Assembly (NCBI GenBank): GCA_021778635.1
Contig: JAJYCD010000015.1
Location: forward strand, 1-51,075
DNA: 51,075 bases
Reading direction: 5' to 3'
From: Actinomycetes bacterium
GTDB lineage: Bacteria; Actinomycetota; Actinomycetes; Actinomycetales; Cellulomonadaceae
Below the pieces are notes generated by a model. The model was not told the origin of the DNA and made no database searches. It worked only from the letters and a program-made list of their open reading frames with translations. Within the stretch, counting starts at the first letter, position 1. Each line of letters starts with the position of its first letter. Shown one piece after another: positions 27,270 through 36,179 of this stretch. A program made the position numbers and the translations under genes.

Positions 27270-28046
27270 TCCGACGCGACCACGAGTCAGCCCCCGCCCG
27301 TCGAGAGCATCGATCGCGCCCTTCTCGCCCTGCAGGCCCTGGCGCGGGTGGGGGCGCGCGGGATCGCGTTGGCCGAGCTCGCCGGTGTGCTCGGGCTGAA
27401 CAAGACCACGGTCCACCGTGCGCTCGCGGCGTTGCGGTTCCGCGGCTTCGTCAGCCAGGACCCCGTGTCGGGGGTGTACCTGCTGGGACCGGCCGCCCTG
27501 GCTCTCTCCGACGACTACCTCGGCGACGAGAACCTGCCGGTCCTGCTGCACCCGGCCCTCATGGCGTTGTCCGACGCGGTGGGCGAGCTCGTGCATCTCG
27601 GGGTGCTGAGCGGGAGCCACGTCGTGTACCTCGACAAGGTCGAGCCGGAGCGTCCGGTTCGCGTGTGGTCGGCCATCGGGCGGCGGAGTGTGGCCGTCAC
27701 CACCGCGCTCGGCCGCGCGATGCTCGCGTTCCGGCAGACCGACCGGAGCGGTCTGGCCGAGTACCTGCGTGCTGCGGGGGACGGGGTCGCGGATCCGGAA
27801 CGCGTGTGGGGGATCGTCGAGCGAGCACGGACCACGGGCTACGCCGTCGAGGACCAGGAGAACGAGGTCGGCATCAGCTGCGTCGCCGTGCCGGTGCTGC
27901 GGTCCGGCGTGGCGATCGCGGCCGTGAGCATCACGGCACCGGCTGAGCGGATGACGGCCGTGCGGGTGGTGTGGCTGCACGAGCAGATGCGCCGGGTGCT
28001 CCCGGGCTTCCTGCCTTCGGGGCTCAGCCTGCCCGGCGAGGCCTGA
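27267..28046 (+). CDS. IclR-family transcriptional regulator
   Basis: A 259-aa protein with an N-terminal winged HTH (IALAELAGVLGLNKTTVHRALAALRFRGFV, about residues 32-62) and a C-terminal IclR effector domain (VVYLDKVE, ALGRAMLAF, GYAVEDQENEVGISCVAVPV). Small-molecule binding there normally relieves or triggers repression. It sits between prk and a KDPG aldolase. As the KDG-pathway repressor KdgR is an IclR protein and the next two genes are KDPG aldolase and a KDG-type kinase, that is the more likely target; control of the Calvin operon is the alternative. Confidence 0.88.
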   Translation: MSDATTSQPPPVESIDRALLALQALARVGARGIALAELAGVLGLNKTTVHRALAALRFRGFVSQDPVSGVYLLGPAALALSDDYLGDENLPVLLHPALMALSDAVGELVHLGVLSGSHVVYLDKVEPERPVRVWSAIGRRSVAVTTALGRAMLAFRQTDRSGLAEYLRAAGDGVADPERVWGIVERARTTGYAVEDQENEVGISCVAVPVLRSGVAIAAVSITAPAERMTAVRVVWLHEQMRRVLPGFLPSGLSLPGEA

Positions 28047-28180
28047 GCGCGTCTCCCGGGCAGGGTGTGCTCGGCGCCACGCCGGCGGGTCGCCTCGCGC
28101 GGGTGTGTCTCGTGGTCCGCGGAACGTCGTGCCGCCGGCGGGTCCTCGCTGCGGGTGTGGACCCGTCAGGTGCGCCGTGC

Positions 28181-28193
28181 CACAATCGTTTCG
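28181..28193. promoter_or_regulatory. eda promoter region with operator-like CAATCGTTT
   Basis: CACAAT (28181-28186) may serve as -10 box. It overlaps CAATCGTTT (28183-28191), the reverse complement of the AAACGATTG core found in the two LacI-type sites at 30218 and 36568. CGTTTC here and GAAACG at 28220-28225 form a loose inverted pair that could instead be an IclR/KdgR site. All roles are inferred. Confidence 0.3.
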
Positions 28194-28235
28194 CGTAGCG
28201 CGATGACGAGTGCGCCTGATGAAACGGAGTCCACG

Positions 28236-28859
28236 ATGGATGTCTTGGCGGTGGTGACTGCTGCTCGGCTCGTCCCGGTGGTGGTGCTGGACGACGTGGC
28301 GCGGGCGGACGTGCTCGCGGCGGCGTTGGTCGCGGGTGGTCTGCCCGTCGCGGAGGTGACGTTCCGGACCGCCGCGGCACCCGATGCGATTCGCGTGATG
28401 GCCGATCGTGGGGACGTCGTGGTGGGCGCGGGGACGGTGCTGACGGTGGCCCAGGTGGACCAGGCGGTGGCCGCGGGGGCGCAGTTCGTGGTGTCACCGG
28501 GGTTGTCGCGCGCGGTGGTGGAGCGGTGTCAGGAGCTCGGGGTGCTGGTGCTGCCCGGTGCGGTGACCGCGACGGAGGTGCAGGCGGCGTTGGAGCTGGG
28601 GGTGTCGACGCTGAAGTTCTTCCCGGCCGGGACCTCGGGTGGACCGGCGGCGATCACGGCGTTGTCCGCGCCGTTCGGTCAGGTGCGGTTCGTGCCGACG
28701 GGCGGGGTGGGTCCGGGGAACCTGGCGGAGTACCTGGGGATCGCCGCGGTGGTGGCGGTGGGCGGGTCGTGGATGGTGCCGCGTGACCTGATCGCGGCCG
28801 GGGACGCCGCGGGGATCGAGGCGTTGACCGCGCAGGCCGTGGCGTTGGCGGCCCGCTGA
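28236..28859 (+). CDS. eda: KDPG/KHG aldolase
   Basis: A 207-aa class I aldolase. The Schiff-base Lys is K127 in STLKFFPAG, the general-base Glu is in VAEVTFRT, and GAGTVLT, SPG, PGAVTATE and PTGGV are the usual strands. It splits 2-keto-3-deoxy-6-phosphogluconate (or the galactose epimer) into pyruvate and glyceraldehyde-3-phosphate. ACGGAGT precedes ATG 28236; the in-frame ATG at 28203 lacks a ribosome site. It pairs with the sugar kinase downstream to form a KDG-to-triose route. Confidence 0.93.
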   Translation: MDVLAVVTAARLVPVVVLDDVARADVLAAALVAGGLPVAEVTFRTAAAPDAIRVMADRGDVVVGAGTVLTVAQVDQAVAAGAQFVVSPGLSRAVVERCQELGVLVLPGAVTATEVQAALELGVSTLKFFPAGTSGGPAAITALSAPFGQVRFVPTGGVGPGNLAEYLGIAAVVAVGGSWMVPRDLIAAGDAAGIEALTAQAVALAAR

Positions 28860-28946
28860 CCGCAGATCGGGACCGGAGGCGTCCGACCGAGTGCCGGCCG
28901 GGTCGCGTCCGAGCCGTGCGGCCGGGAGGGGCTGGGTGATCAGACG

Positions 28947-28973
28947 CCGGGGCTCGTGCTCGTGTGCCCCGGG
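28947..28973 (+). other. Intercistronic hairpin between eda and the kinase
   Basis: CCGGGGC (28947-28953) pairs with GCCCCGG (28966-28972) over a 12-nt loop in the 159-bp gap between the two genes. It may be an attenuator or mRNA-stability element; the rest of the gap shows only the kinase ribosome site. Confidence 0.35.
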
Positions 28974-29018
28974 GTGTCGTGTGCTGTTCCGCGAGATCGA
29001 TGACGAGGGAGTTCGACC

Positions 29019-30122
29019 ATGGCTGTGCTGAGCGTTCGTCCGGCCGCGGAGTGCCGGTATGACGTGGTGTCGTTGGGTGAGGTCATGCTGCGGCTCGACC
29101 CGGGGGAGGGGCGCATCCGTACGGCGCGGTCCTTCCGCGTGTGGGAGGGCGGCGGGGAGTACAACGTGGCGCGCGGGTTGCGTCGTGCGTTCGGACAGCG
29201 GGCGGCGGTCGTGACGGCCTTGGTGGACAACGAGGTCGGGCGTCTGGTGGAGGACCTGGTGCTCCAGGGCGGGGTGGACACCTCGTTCATCCGGTGGGTC
29301 CCGTTCGACGGGATCGGGCGTGCGGCGCGGAACGGGTTGAACTTCACCGAGCGAGGCTTCGGGGTGCGGGGTGCGGTCGGGGTGTCCGATCGGGGAACCA
29401 CGGCGGTGTCCCAGCTGCGGCCCGGTGACGTCGACTGGGATCATCTGTTCGGCGTGCTCGGGGTGCGGTGGTTGCACACCGGCGGGATCTTCGCGGGGTT
29501 GTCGGAGTCGACCGCGCAGGTGGTCATCGAGGCGGTGACCGCGGCCAAGCGTCACGGCACCGTCGTGTCCTACGACCTGAACTACCGTCCGAGCCTGTGG
29601 AAGGCGATCGGAGGGCAGGCCAAGGCGCAGGAGGTCAACCGCACGATCGCCCCGTTCATCGACGTGATGATCGGCAACGAGGAGGACTTCACCGCGAGCC
29701 TGGGGTTCGAGGTCCACGGCGTCGACGCGGACCTGGCCAGTCTCGAGGTCGAGGGGTTCCGGGCGATGATCGCCGCGGCCGTGGCCGAGTTCGCGAACTT
29801 CCAGGTGGTGGCGACCACGCTGCGCGCGGTACGGACAGCGACCGTCAACGACTGGGGAGCGCTCGCGTGGTCGGCCGACGAGGGTCTGGTGCAGGCGACG
29901 CATCGTCCGGGGCTGGAGATCTTGGATCGCGTCGGCGGGGGTGACTCGTTCGCCTCGGGGCTGATCTACGGGCTGCTCGACGGTGAGTCGCTGGCCACGG
30001 CCGTGGAGTACGGGGCGGCGCACGGCGCGCTGGCGATGACCACCCCTGGAGACACCACCATGGCCACCAGGACCGAGGTCCTCAAGCTCGCCGCAGGCGG
30101 AGGCGCCCGCGTGGACCGCTGA
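29019..30122 (+). CDS. kdgK: PfkB-family 2-keto-3-deoxygluconate-type kinase
   Basis: A 367-aa PfkB/ribokinase-family kinase, longer than typical KdgK (about 310). The N-terminal block is SLGEVMLRLDPGEGRI with GGGEYNVARGL; the C-terminal ATP/anion-hole block is RVGGGDSFASGL, where the usual GAGD is GGGD, keeping the catalytic Asp. An insertion near residues 225-260 (VHGVDADLASLEVEGF) accounts for the extra length. With the upstream aldolase it would phosphorylate KDG (or KDGal) before cleavage. Sugar specificity is inferred from context. GAGGGAG lies before the ATG. Confidence 0.85.
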   Translation: MAVLSVRPAAECRYDVVSLGEVMLRLDPGEGRIRTARSFRVWEGGGEYNVARGLRRAFGQRAAVVTALVDNEVGRLVEDLVLQGGVDTSFIRWVPFDGIGRAARNGLNFTERGFGVRGAVGVSDRGTTAVSQLRPGDVDWDHLFGVLGVRWLHTGGIFAGLSESTAQVVIEAVTAAKRHGTVVSYDLNYRPSLWKAIGGQAKAQEVNRTIAPFIDVMIGNEEDFTASLGFEVHGVDADLASLEVEGFRAMIAAAVAEFANFQVVATTLRAVRTATVNDWGALAWSADEGLVQATHRPGLEILDRVGGGDSFASGLIYGLLDGESLATAVEYGAAHGALAMTTPGDTTMATRTEVLKLAAGGGARVDR

Positions 30123-30130
30123 CCTCACCG

Positions 30131-30153
30131 CCGCCCGCCGGCCTCGCGGGCGG
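30131..30153 (+). terminator. Hairpin terminator after kdgK
   Basis: CCGCCCGC (30131-30138), 7-nt loop, GCGGGCGG (30146-30153): a perfect 8-bp GC stem 8 nt after the kinase stop, without a T-tract. Confidence 0.6.
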
Positions 30154-30217
30154 AGCAGCCTCTGCCTCATCCGGTCCACGGTCTCGTGCCGGGGTGAGCA
30201 TCGCCCCGACGTTCTGC

Positions 30218-30255
30218 TCAAACGATTGACCGAGACCCTCGACTCCGGCTAGCGT
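30218..30255 (+). promoter_or_regulatory. CoA-transferase promoter with LacI-type operator
   Basis: A -35 box TTGACC (30226-30231) and a -10 box TAGCGT (30250-30255) are 18 nt apart. The near-palindrome TCAAACGATTGA (30218-30229) overlaps the -35 box, a position typical for repression. An identical 12-mer in the same position occurs at 36568-36579. Confidence 0.7.
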
Positions 30256-30302
30256 GTCGGTCGTCCGGATCCGCAGATCGAGGCTCAGAAGGAGCACGTC
30301 CC

Positions 30303-31493
30303 GTGAGTTCCGACCCGACCCGACCGCTCGACGGGACTCTCGTCCTCGACTTCAGCCAGTTTCTCGCCGGTCCGGTCGCGGCGATGCGACTGGCCGACCT
30401 CGGCGCGCGTGTCATCAAGATCGAGCGCCCCGGCATCGGCGACATCGGCAGGACGCTCGCCTTCGCCGGCAAGTCTGCCGACGGGGACACCATCTCCTTC
30501 CACGCGATGAACCGGAACAAGGAGAGCGTGACCGCCGATCTCAAGCAGCCCGCCGACCTCGCGTGGGTCACGCACCTGGCATCCCAGGCCGACGTCGTCA
30601 TCGAGAACTTCCGGCCCGGCGTGATGGAGCGCCTCGGCCTCGACTTCGAGTCCGTGAGCAGGGTGAACCCCGCCGTCGTGTACGCGAGCGCGACCGGGTA
30701 CGGCGAGTCGGGGCCGTGGAAGGACCGACCGGGGCAGGACCTGCTCGCCCAGGCGGTGTCCGGGATGCCGTGGCTGAGCGGATCGCGTGACGACGGCCCG
30801 GTGCCGGTCGGCCTGTCGATCGCCGATCACCTGTTGAGCTGCCACATCGCTCAGGGGGTGACGGCACTGCTGGTCCGGCGATTCCGCACGGGGCGAGGGG
30901 GGCACGTGCAGACCAGCCTGCTCGAGGCGATGCTCGACCTCCAGTTCGAGCTCCTCAGCACCCACCTGAACTCTCCGGACGTCACCGTCCGGCGCAAGGA
31001 CGAGCACTCGGCGCACGCGTTCCTCTCCGCTCCGTACGGGACGTACCCGACACGTGACGGCTACCTCGCCCTCGCGATGAACCCGATCCCCCGGCTCGGG
31101 GCCATCCTCGGGATCACGGAGCTCGAGGGGATGACCGACGAGGCGACATGGTGGAGCGACCAGGAGCACATCTCGCGGCTCCTCGCCGCGCACCTCGTGA
31201 GCCGGCCGACGGACGACTGGCTCGAGCTCCTCGACGCGGCGGATGTCTGGTGCGCTCCCGTGCTGACCCTGGAGCAGCTCGTCGACCACGAGGGCTTCGC
31301 TGCGATCGAGATGACCCAGGAGATCACGCGAGCACCGCAGGATGCGTCGTCGGCGCCCGTCACCCTGACGACGACCCGCAGTCCGCTGCGGATCGACGGG
31401 AAGCCGGTCGTCAGCTCGCGTCCGGCGCCGAGGCTCGGCGAGCACACCGACGCCGTGCGCGCCGAGTTCGCCGCGGAAGCCGTCGGCTCGTGA
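30303..31493 (+). CDS. CaiB/BaiF-family (class III) CoA transferase
   Basis: A 396-aa family III CoA transferase. N-terminal VLDFSQFLAGPVAAMRLADLGARVIKIERP, MNRNKESVTADLK and the catalytic Asp in GQDLLAQA are all visible, plus YGTYPTRDGYLALA. It moves CoA between carboxylic acids through an aspartyl-anhydride intermediate; substrates are unknown. GTG 30303 has AAGGAG 8 nt upstream. It begins a three-gene operon (next gene overlaps by GTGA). Its sugar-repressor operator links it to the sugar-acid genes rather than to carnitine or oxalate use. Confidence 0.9.
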   Translation: MSSDPTRPLDGTLVLDFSQFLAGPVAAMRLADLGARVIKIERPGIGDIGRTLAFAGKSADGDTISFHAMNRNKESVTADLKQPADLAWVTHLASQADVVIENFRPGVMERLGLDFESVSRVNPAVVYASATGYGESGPWKDRPGQDLLAQAVSGMPWLSGSRDDGPVPVGLSIADHLLSCHIAQGVTALLVRRFRTGRGGHVQTSLLEAMLDLQFELLSTHLNSPDVTVRRKDEHSAHAFLSAPYGTYPTRDGYLALAMNPIPRLGAILGITELEGMTDEATWWSDQEHISRLLAAHLVSRPTDDWLELLDAADVWCAPVLTLEQLVDHEGFAAIEMTQEITRAPQDASSAPVTLTTTRSPLRIDGKPVVSSRPAPRLGEHTDAVRAEFAAEAVGS

Positions 31494-32635
31494 CCCGGGT
31501 ACTCCGAGGCATCACCTGGGAGCACGACCGCGGTTGCGGCGGCGTGGTCGCTGCGGCCGCGGCCTACCGCGCGGTCCGCCCCGAGGTCCAGGTCGTGTGG
31601 GAGTCCCGTTCGCTCCAGGCCTTCGCCGACCAGCCCCTCGACGATCTCGTCGCGCACTACGACCTTCTCGTGATCGACCACCCGCACATCCCGCTCGCGG
31701 CGCAGCGCGGACTCGTCGTGCCGCTCGACGGCACGGGGCACGACGACGAGCTCGCGGTGCTCCGGGCCCAGTCCGTCGGTCGATCGCAGGAGAGCTACGT
31801 GTCCGGCGGGCACCAGTACGGACTTGCCATCGACGCTGCGGCCCAGGTCGCGGCGTTCCGGCCCGACCTGATCGCCGCTCCGCCGCGGGACTGGCCGGCG
31901 GTCCTCGCCCTGGCACGGGAAGGTCGTGTGCTGTGGCCGGCGAAGCCGATCGATGCGTTCTCGAGTCTCGTGACGGTCGCGGCGAATGCCGGGGCGTCCC
32001 CGATGCGGGTCGACGGGGCCTTCCTTCCTCCGGCGGACGCCCTCGCGGCCCTGGACCTGCTGCACGAGCTTGCGGCGCACGTTCCGTCGCGCAACCTGCG
32101 GCAGAACCCGATCGAGGTCGCCGACGAGCTCGCGTCGGGCGACCGGTGGGCCTACTCGCCGCTCCTGTTCGGCTACACGAACTACTCCCGCGCCGGGTTC
32201 CGCGACCACCGGCTCCGGTATGTCGACGTCCCCGTCGGCGCGCAGGGCGCCTCGGGTTCGCTGCTCGGCGGCGCGGGGATCGCGGTCTCGGTGTCGGCGT
32301 CCGACCCGGATGCGGCGATCGACCACGCGTTCTGGCTCGCGAGCGCCGACGTCCAGCGCAGGTCGTACTTCGACGGGGGCGGTCAGCCCGGCAACGCGGC
32401 GGCGTGGGACGACGACCGCACGAACGAGCTCACGCTCGACTTCTTCCGCGGGACGCGGGCCACGCTCGACGGGGCCTACCTGCGGCCACGGCATGCCGAC
32501 TACGTCACGTTCCAGGACCTGGCGTCACCTCTCGTCACGAGGGCGCTGTCGGGCGACGCGACGGACGCCGACGTGGTCGACGAGCTGAACGAGCTGGCCG
32601 CACGTCTGCTCGGGGGACCCGATGCGCACCGTTGA
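31490..32635 (+). CDS. Solute-binding-protein-like protein without signal peptide
   Basis: A 381-aa protein that resembles family 1 extracellular sugar-binding proteins (early GITWEHDRG and [20 protein letters not shown], then a YDLLVIDHP strand; later [16 protein letters not shown] and GGAGIAVS...[11 protein letters not shown]). It has no signal peptide or lipobox: the reading starts at GTG 31490 inside the CoA-transferase stop and goes straight into the first beta strand. It therefore seems to be a cytoplasmic ligand-binding protein, perhaps a carrier or sensor for the substrate of the flanking CoA enzymes. Its stop overlaps the MaoC start by 14 bp. Function unknown. Confidence 0.75.
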   Translation: MTRVLRGITWEHDRGCGGVVAAAAAYRAVRPEVQVVWESRSLQAFADQPLDDLVAHYDLLVIDHPHIPLAAQRGLVVPLDGTGHDDELAVLRAQSVGRSQESYVSGGHQYGLAIDAAAQVAAFRPDLIAAPPRDWPAVLALAREGRVLWPAKPIDAFSSLVTVAANAGASPMRVDGAFLPPADALAALDLLHELAAHVPSRNLRQNPIEVADELASGDRWAYSPLLFGYTNYSRAGFRDHRLRYVDVPVGAQGASGSLLGGAGIAVSVSASDPDAAIDHAFWLASADVQRRSYFDGGGQPGNAAAWDDDRTNELTLDFFRGTRATLDGAYLRPRHADYVTFQDLASPLVTRALSGDATDADVVDELNELAARLLGGPDAHR

Positions 32636-33077
32636 GCGGTACTTCGAGGACTACGTGGTGGGCGAGACGAGAACGTCGGTCGGTCGCACGATCACGGAGA
32701 CGGACATCGTGGTGCACGCGGGCCAGACGGGCGACTTCTTCCCGCACCACATGGACGCCGAGTGGGCGGCCACGCAGTCGATCGGCAGGCGCATCGCGCA
32801 CGGCACGCTCGTGCTGTCCATCGCGGTCGGCATGACCGCCGGCGACATCAACCCGCAGGCGATGAGCTACGGCTACGACCGCATCCGCTTCATCAAGCCC
32901 GTCTTCATCGGCGACACGATCACCGTCTCGGCGTCCATCGCGACGACGAGCGACCACGTCACGCGTCCGGACGAGCTCGGCTACGTCCACGAGCTCGTCG
33001 CGGTCACCAACCAGCGCGCGGAGACGGTGCTGGTGCTCACGCACCTGTACCTGGTCAACAAGCGCGGAGCGAGCTAG
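32622..33077 (+). CDS. MaoC-like hot-dog-fold enoyl-CoA hydratase
   Basis: A 151-aa single hot-dog-fold protein of the MaoC dehydratase family. The active-site segment reads [15 protein letters not shown] (Asp and His of the hydratase-2 pair), followed by [14 protein letters not shown] and [18 protein letters not shown]. It should hydrate or dehydrate a short acyl-CoA made by the CoA transferase two genes upstream. Mesaconyl/itaconyl-CoA hydratases are a similar class, but the substrate is not identified. Confidence 0.85.
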   Translation: MRTVERYFEDYVVGETRTSVGRTITETDIVVHAGQTGDFFPHHMDAEWAATQSIGRRIAHGTLVLSIAVGMTAGDINPQAMSYGYDRIRFIKPVFIGDTITVSASIATTSDHVTRPDELGYVHELVAVTNQRAETVLVLTHLYLVNKRGAS

Positions 33078-33138
33078 TCGTGCCGGTTGAGGTGTCCGGA
33101 CCGTCGCGCACGGCGAGTCTCGGGAACGCGACGCTCGG

Positions 33139-33153
33139 TAGGCTCGACCGATG
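33139..33153 (+). promoter_or_regulatory. Leaderless promoter of the LacI-family gene
   Basis: TAGGCT at 33139-33144 is followed by 6 nt and ATG 33151. Confidence 0.45.
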
Positions 33154-34182
33154 ACCAGCCTGAGCGACGTCGCCGCCCTCGCCGGTGTCTCGGTCTCGGC
33201 CGTCTCGCGCGTGCTGAGCAACTCGTCCAGCTCGCGCGTCAGCGAGGCGACGAGGCAGCGCATCGTGGCGGCCGCGCGTGAGCTCGACTACCGCCCGAAC
33301 TTCGCCGCGCGCGCGCTCAAGCTCTCCCGCACGAATGTCATCGCGGTGGTCGTCCCCGACCTCACGAACGCGATCTTCGCCGATCTCATGCGAGGTGTCG
33401 ACGATGCCGCGCGGGAACACGGCTACACGCTCCTGCTGGCGAGGATGGAGAGCCTGGATCCTGCCGGCGACACCATCGCACGCCTGGTCGGAGAGGGCCG
33501 GGTGGACGGCGTCCTCGTGCAGGTCGGCAACGCGGCGAGCGCGGGAGACGTGGACGCGATCATCGGCGGGCAGGTCCCCGCCGTGCTGATCAACTCGCGT
33601 CGCAGCGGCGCCATCGGCACGGTGACGTTGCCGGACGAGGACGGAGCCCGGGTGGCGGTCGAGCACCTGGTCTCGCTCGGGCACCGACGCATCGGCCTGG
33701 TGAACGGACTTCGTGCGACCGACACGGCACAACGGCGTGGCGCCGGCTTCGAGGCGGCCATGGCGACCGCGGGGCTGACGGTCGATCCGCGACACGTGAC
33801 GTGGCTCGGCTACGACTCGGCACAAGGCAAGCGCGCTCTTGCGCTGCTGGCGGCTCTGCCCGAGCCTCCCAGTGCGCTCGTCGTCTCGAACATCAATGCG
33901 GCGTTCGGCCTCCTCGTCGAGGCGCGCGCTCACGGCATCCGCGTGCCGGCGGACCTCTCGGTCGTCGCGATTCACGACGCGTGGACCGCAGAGAACAGCT
34001 GGCCGCCGCTCACGACGGTGCGCATGCCTCTGAACGAGCTGGGGAAGGCGTCGGTCCGGGCGATCGTCGAACGCGTCACGGCCGGCACGGTCGACCACGT
34101 CGTGGTCGACCAGGAACCGGTGCTCGTGCGACGGGCGTCGACGGCAGGCCTCTCGCCGGAAGCCGACGGCGGAGCGCCCTGA
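33151..34182 (+). CDS. LacI-family transcriptional repressor
   Basis: A 343-aa protein with the LacI HTH and hinge (SLSDVAALAGVSVSAVSRVLSNS through YRPNFAARALK, residues 2-58) and a periplasmic-binding-like effector domain (VIAVVVPDLTNAIFADLMRGV, LVSLGHRRIGLVNG, PADLSVVAIHD, TTVRMPLNELGKASV). It should repress sugar-acid genes until a sugar or sugar acid binds. It lies between the two operons whose promoters share TCAAACGATTGA, and LacI-family proteins bind such CG-centred palindromes, so it is the probable ligand of those sites. Confidence 0.93.
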   Translation: MTSLSDVAALAGVSVSAVSRVLSNSSSSRVSEATRQRIVAAARELDYRPNFAARALKLSRTNVIAVVVPDLTNAIFADLMRGVDDAAREHGYTLLLARMESLDPAGDTIARLVGEGRVDGVLVQVGNAASAGDVDAIIGGQVPAVLINSRRSGAIGTVTLPDEDGARVAVEHLVSLGHRRIGLVNGLRATDTAQRRGAGFEAAMATAGLTVDPRHVTWLGYDSAQGKRALALLAALPEPPSALVVSNINAAFGLLVEARAHGIRVPADLSVVAIHDAWTAENSWPPLTTVRMPLNELGKASVRAIVERVTAGTVDHVVVDQEPVLVRRASTAGLSPEADGGAP

Positions 34183-34197
34183 CACCGCGAGGCACCG

Positions 34198-34209
34198 GGT
34201 GTGCACACC
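34198..34209. promoter_or_regulatory. 12-bp palindrome between LacI gene and dehydratase
   Basis: GGTGTGCACACC is a perfect palindrome in the 110-bp gap. It could be an operator for the dehydratase-RraA pair; no clear promoter boxes were found next to it. Confidence 0.25.
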
Positions 34210-34292
34210 GGATGCCGAGCGCGGGCGCCGGGGTGGTGGTTCGAGGAAGCGTGGTCGGTGATGGCGATCGTGGCTCGATGAAGGGATGGACC

Positions 34293-35480
34293 GTGGAGAC
34301 GTTCCAGGAGAGCGATGTCGAGAGCACGTCCTTGACCGTGACGAGCGTGCGGGCCGTGCTCCTCTCGGCCGTCTACCCGGCGGGTGAAGAGCTGGTCTGG
34401 GTCGGTGGCACGATCCGGTCGTGGGACGCCGCCCTGGTCGAGGTGACCCTCAGCGACGGGACCACCGGGCTCGGCGAGGCGGGGGCCGGGATCATGGCGG
34501 CGGTGGCGGTCCCCGGCATCGTCGCCGCCTTCGAGCCGTACCTCCTGCAGCACGCGTTCGCGCACCCGCTCGACGTCGCGGACGTGCTCCGCGGCCACAC
34601 GGCGTTCTGGTCACGTGGCGGGATCGTGAACGGCGTCGCCGGGGCGATCGAGACCGCCTGCCTGGATGCCGTCGCTATGCGCAACGGGGTCCCGGCGTAC
34701 GAGCTGCTCGGCGGAGCCGCGCGCGACTCGATCGCGGCCTACGCGAGTGGCGGTCTCGGGGCGACGTTCGACGACGTCTCGACGTGGCTGACGACCCAGG
34801 TCGACCACGGGTTCGGGACCGTGAAGTTCAGGGCGATGAAGGATCCGGACACCACGATCCGACTGCTCGACCACGTGGTGGCGAGACTGCCGGCCGGCAC
34901 CCGGTTCGTCCTCGACGCCGTCCAGGGGTGTGCGTCCGCACCGTGGTCGGTCGATGACGCGATCCGGGTGGGGACGGAGGTCGCGGCCCGGGGCGCGCGG
35001 TGGTACGAGGAGCCGTGCTTCGCGGACGACCTCGCTGGGTATGCGGCGGTCCGCTCCGCGGTCGACGTCCCGATCTCCGGGGTCGAGTCGAACGCCACGG
35101 TGCGCGAGTTCGCGGAGCTGATCGCTGCCGGCGGCGTGGACATCGCCCAGCCCGACGTGACGTTCGTCGGTGGTCCGCGTGCGTTCTCACGGGTCGCCCG
35201 GCGTGCTCAGGATGCGGGTCTCGGCTGCGTCCCGCACGTGTGGGGAAGTGGGGTCACGTTCTCGGCGAACCTGCATGCGGCACTCGCCGAGCCCACCGTC
35301 GAGCTGTTCGAGTACTGCACGCTGCCGAACCCGCTGCGCGACGCGCTGCTGGTCGAGCCGGTACGGTTCCGGGACGGTCGGCTGGACAAGCCGACGGCAC
35401 CCGGTCTCGGGGTCGCGCTCACCCCGGAGCTCGAGGTGCGGTTCCCGTTCGTCGCAGGGGGTGGCCATGTCATCCGGTGA
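34293..35480 (+). CDS. Enolase-superfamily (mandelate racemase type) sugar-acid dehydratase
   Basis: A 395-aa protein. Metal ligands are D208 (LDAVQG), E239/E240 (WYEEP) and E265 (GVESN). D288 (QPDVTFVGG) and H315 (PHVWGSG) form the His-Asp dyad of the mandelate racemase subgroup. The second-strand motif is K178-F-R180 rather than the usual KxK, so the Lys base is kept but its partner is Arg. It should dehydrate an aldonate to a 2-keto-3-deoxy acid; substrate unknown. GTG 34293 is preferred because AAGGGA lies 7 nt before it; ATG 34278 is the alternative. It overlaps the RraA-like gene by 14 bp. Confidence 0.87.
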   Translation: METFQESDVESTSLTVTSVRAVLLSAVYPAGEELVWVGGTIRSWDAALVEVTLSDGTTGLGEAGAGIMAAVAVPGIVAAFEPYLLQHAFAHPLDVADVLRGHTAFWSRGGIVNGVAGAIETACLDAVAMRNGVPAYELLGGAARDSIAAYASGGLGATFDDVSTWLTTQVDHGFGTVKFRAMKDPDTTIRLLDHVVARLPAGTRFVLDAVQGCASAPWSVDDAIRVGTEVAARGARWYEEPCFADDLAGYAAVRSAVDVPISGVESNATVREFAELIAAGGVDIAQPDVTFVGGPRAFSRVARRAQDAGLGCVPHVWGSGVTFSANLHAALAEPTVELFEYCTLPNPLRDALLVEPVRFRDGRLDKPTAPGLGVALTPELEVRFPFVAGGGHVIR

Positions 35481-36138
35481 TCGCGCGCCGTTCGACCTGC
35501 GTCCGGGGGACGAGCTGCTGACGTCGGCGATGCTGAGCGACTCGCTCGACGCCGTCGGGCTCCGGCATCAGGTGCTCGATCGACGTCTTGCGCCGTTGGT
35601 TCCGGGCTCGCGTGCCTTCGGGCCCGCGTGGACCGTGCGGTTCGAGCCGTCCGACGAGGACGACCCGGACGATCCGTACGGCGCCGCCATCGACTTCATC
35701 TCGGCGATCCGTCCGGGTGAGGTGGCGGTCGTCGGTACCGACCGGAGCGGCGTGAGCGCGTTCTGGGGTGAGCTCTTCAGCGCCGCGGCGATCGGCGCGG
35801 GAGGCGTCGGCGTCGTGACGGACGGGAACGTGCGGGACTCCGGCAAGATCGCCGACCTCGGACTCCCGGCCTTCTCGCTCTCGCGACGTCCTGTCGACTA
35901 CCGCGCGCGCATGCGCGTCGTCGCGACCGGCGCGGTCGTCACGGTGTGCGGCGTCGAGATCGACACGGGTGACCTCGTCCTCGCGGATGACGACGGCGTC
36001 GTGGTCGTGCCGCGCTCGGTCGCGGATCGGGTGGTGACGCTCGCGCGTGAGCGGGCGTCCGCCGAATCGACCGTGCTGGCGGAGCTCGTGGCGGGGGAGA
36101 CGCTTCGGTCCGTCTGGGAGCGGCACGGCATTCTCTAG
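35467..36138 (+). CDS. RraA-like / HMG-CHA-type class II aldolase
   Basis: A 223-aa RraA-family protein. The metal-dependent aldolase signature is intact: WGELFSAAAIGAGGVGVVTDGNVRDSGKI, with the Arg and Asp of VRD. Real RNase E inhibitors of this fold lack catalytic function, but enzymes with this motif cleave 4-hydroxy-2-oxo acids to pyruvate or decarboxylate oxaloacetate. It overlaps the dehydratase gene upstream, so it probably cleaves or decarboxylates a 2-keto-acid product of that pathway. A hairpin follows. Confidence 0.85.
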   Translation: MSSGDRAPFDLRPGDELLTSAMLSDSLDAVGLRHQVLDRRLAPLVPGSRAFGPAWTVRFEPSDEDDPDDPYGAAIDFISAIRPGEVAVVGTDRSGVSAFWGELFSAAAIGAGGVGVVTDGNVRDSGKIADLGLPAFSLSRRPVDYRARMRVVATGAVVTVCGVEIDTGDLVLADDDGVVVVPRSVADRVVTLARERASAESTVLAELVAGETLRSVWERHGIL

Positions 36139-36179
36139 GCGTGTCGAGACTCGAGCCGATCCATCGGATCATTCTGTTC

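Noticed and set aside
35467-36138. RraA as RNase E inhibitor
   Set aside because: The intact aldolase signature and overlap with a dehydratase gene favour an enzyme.
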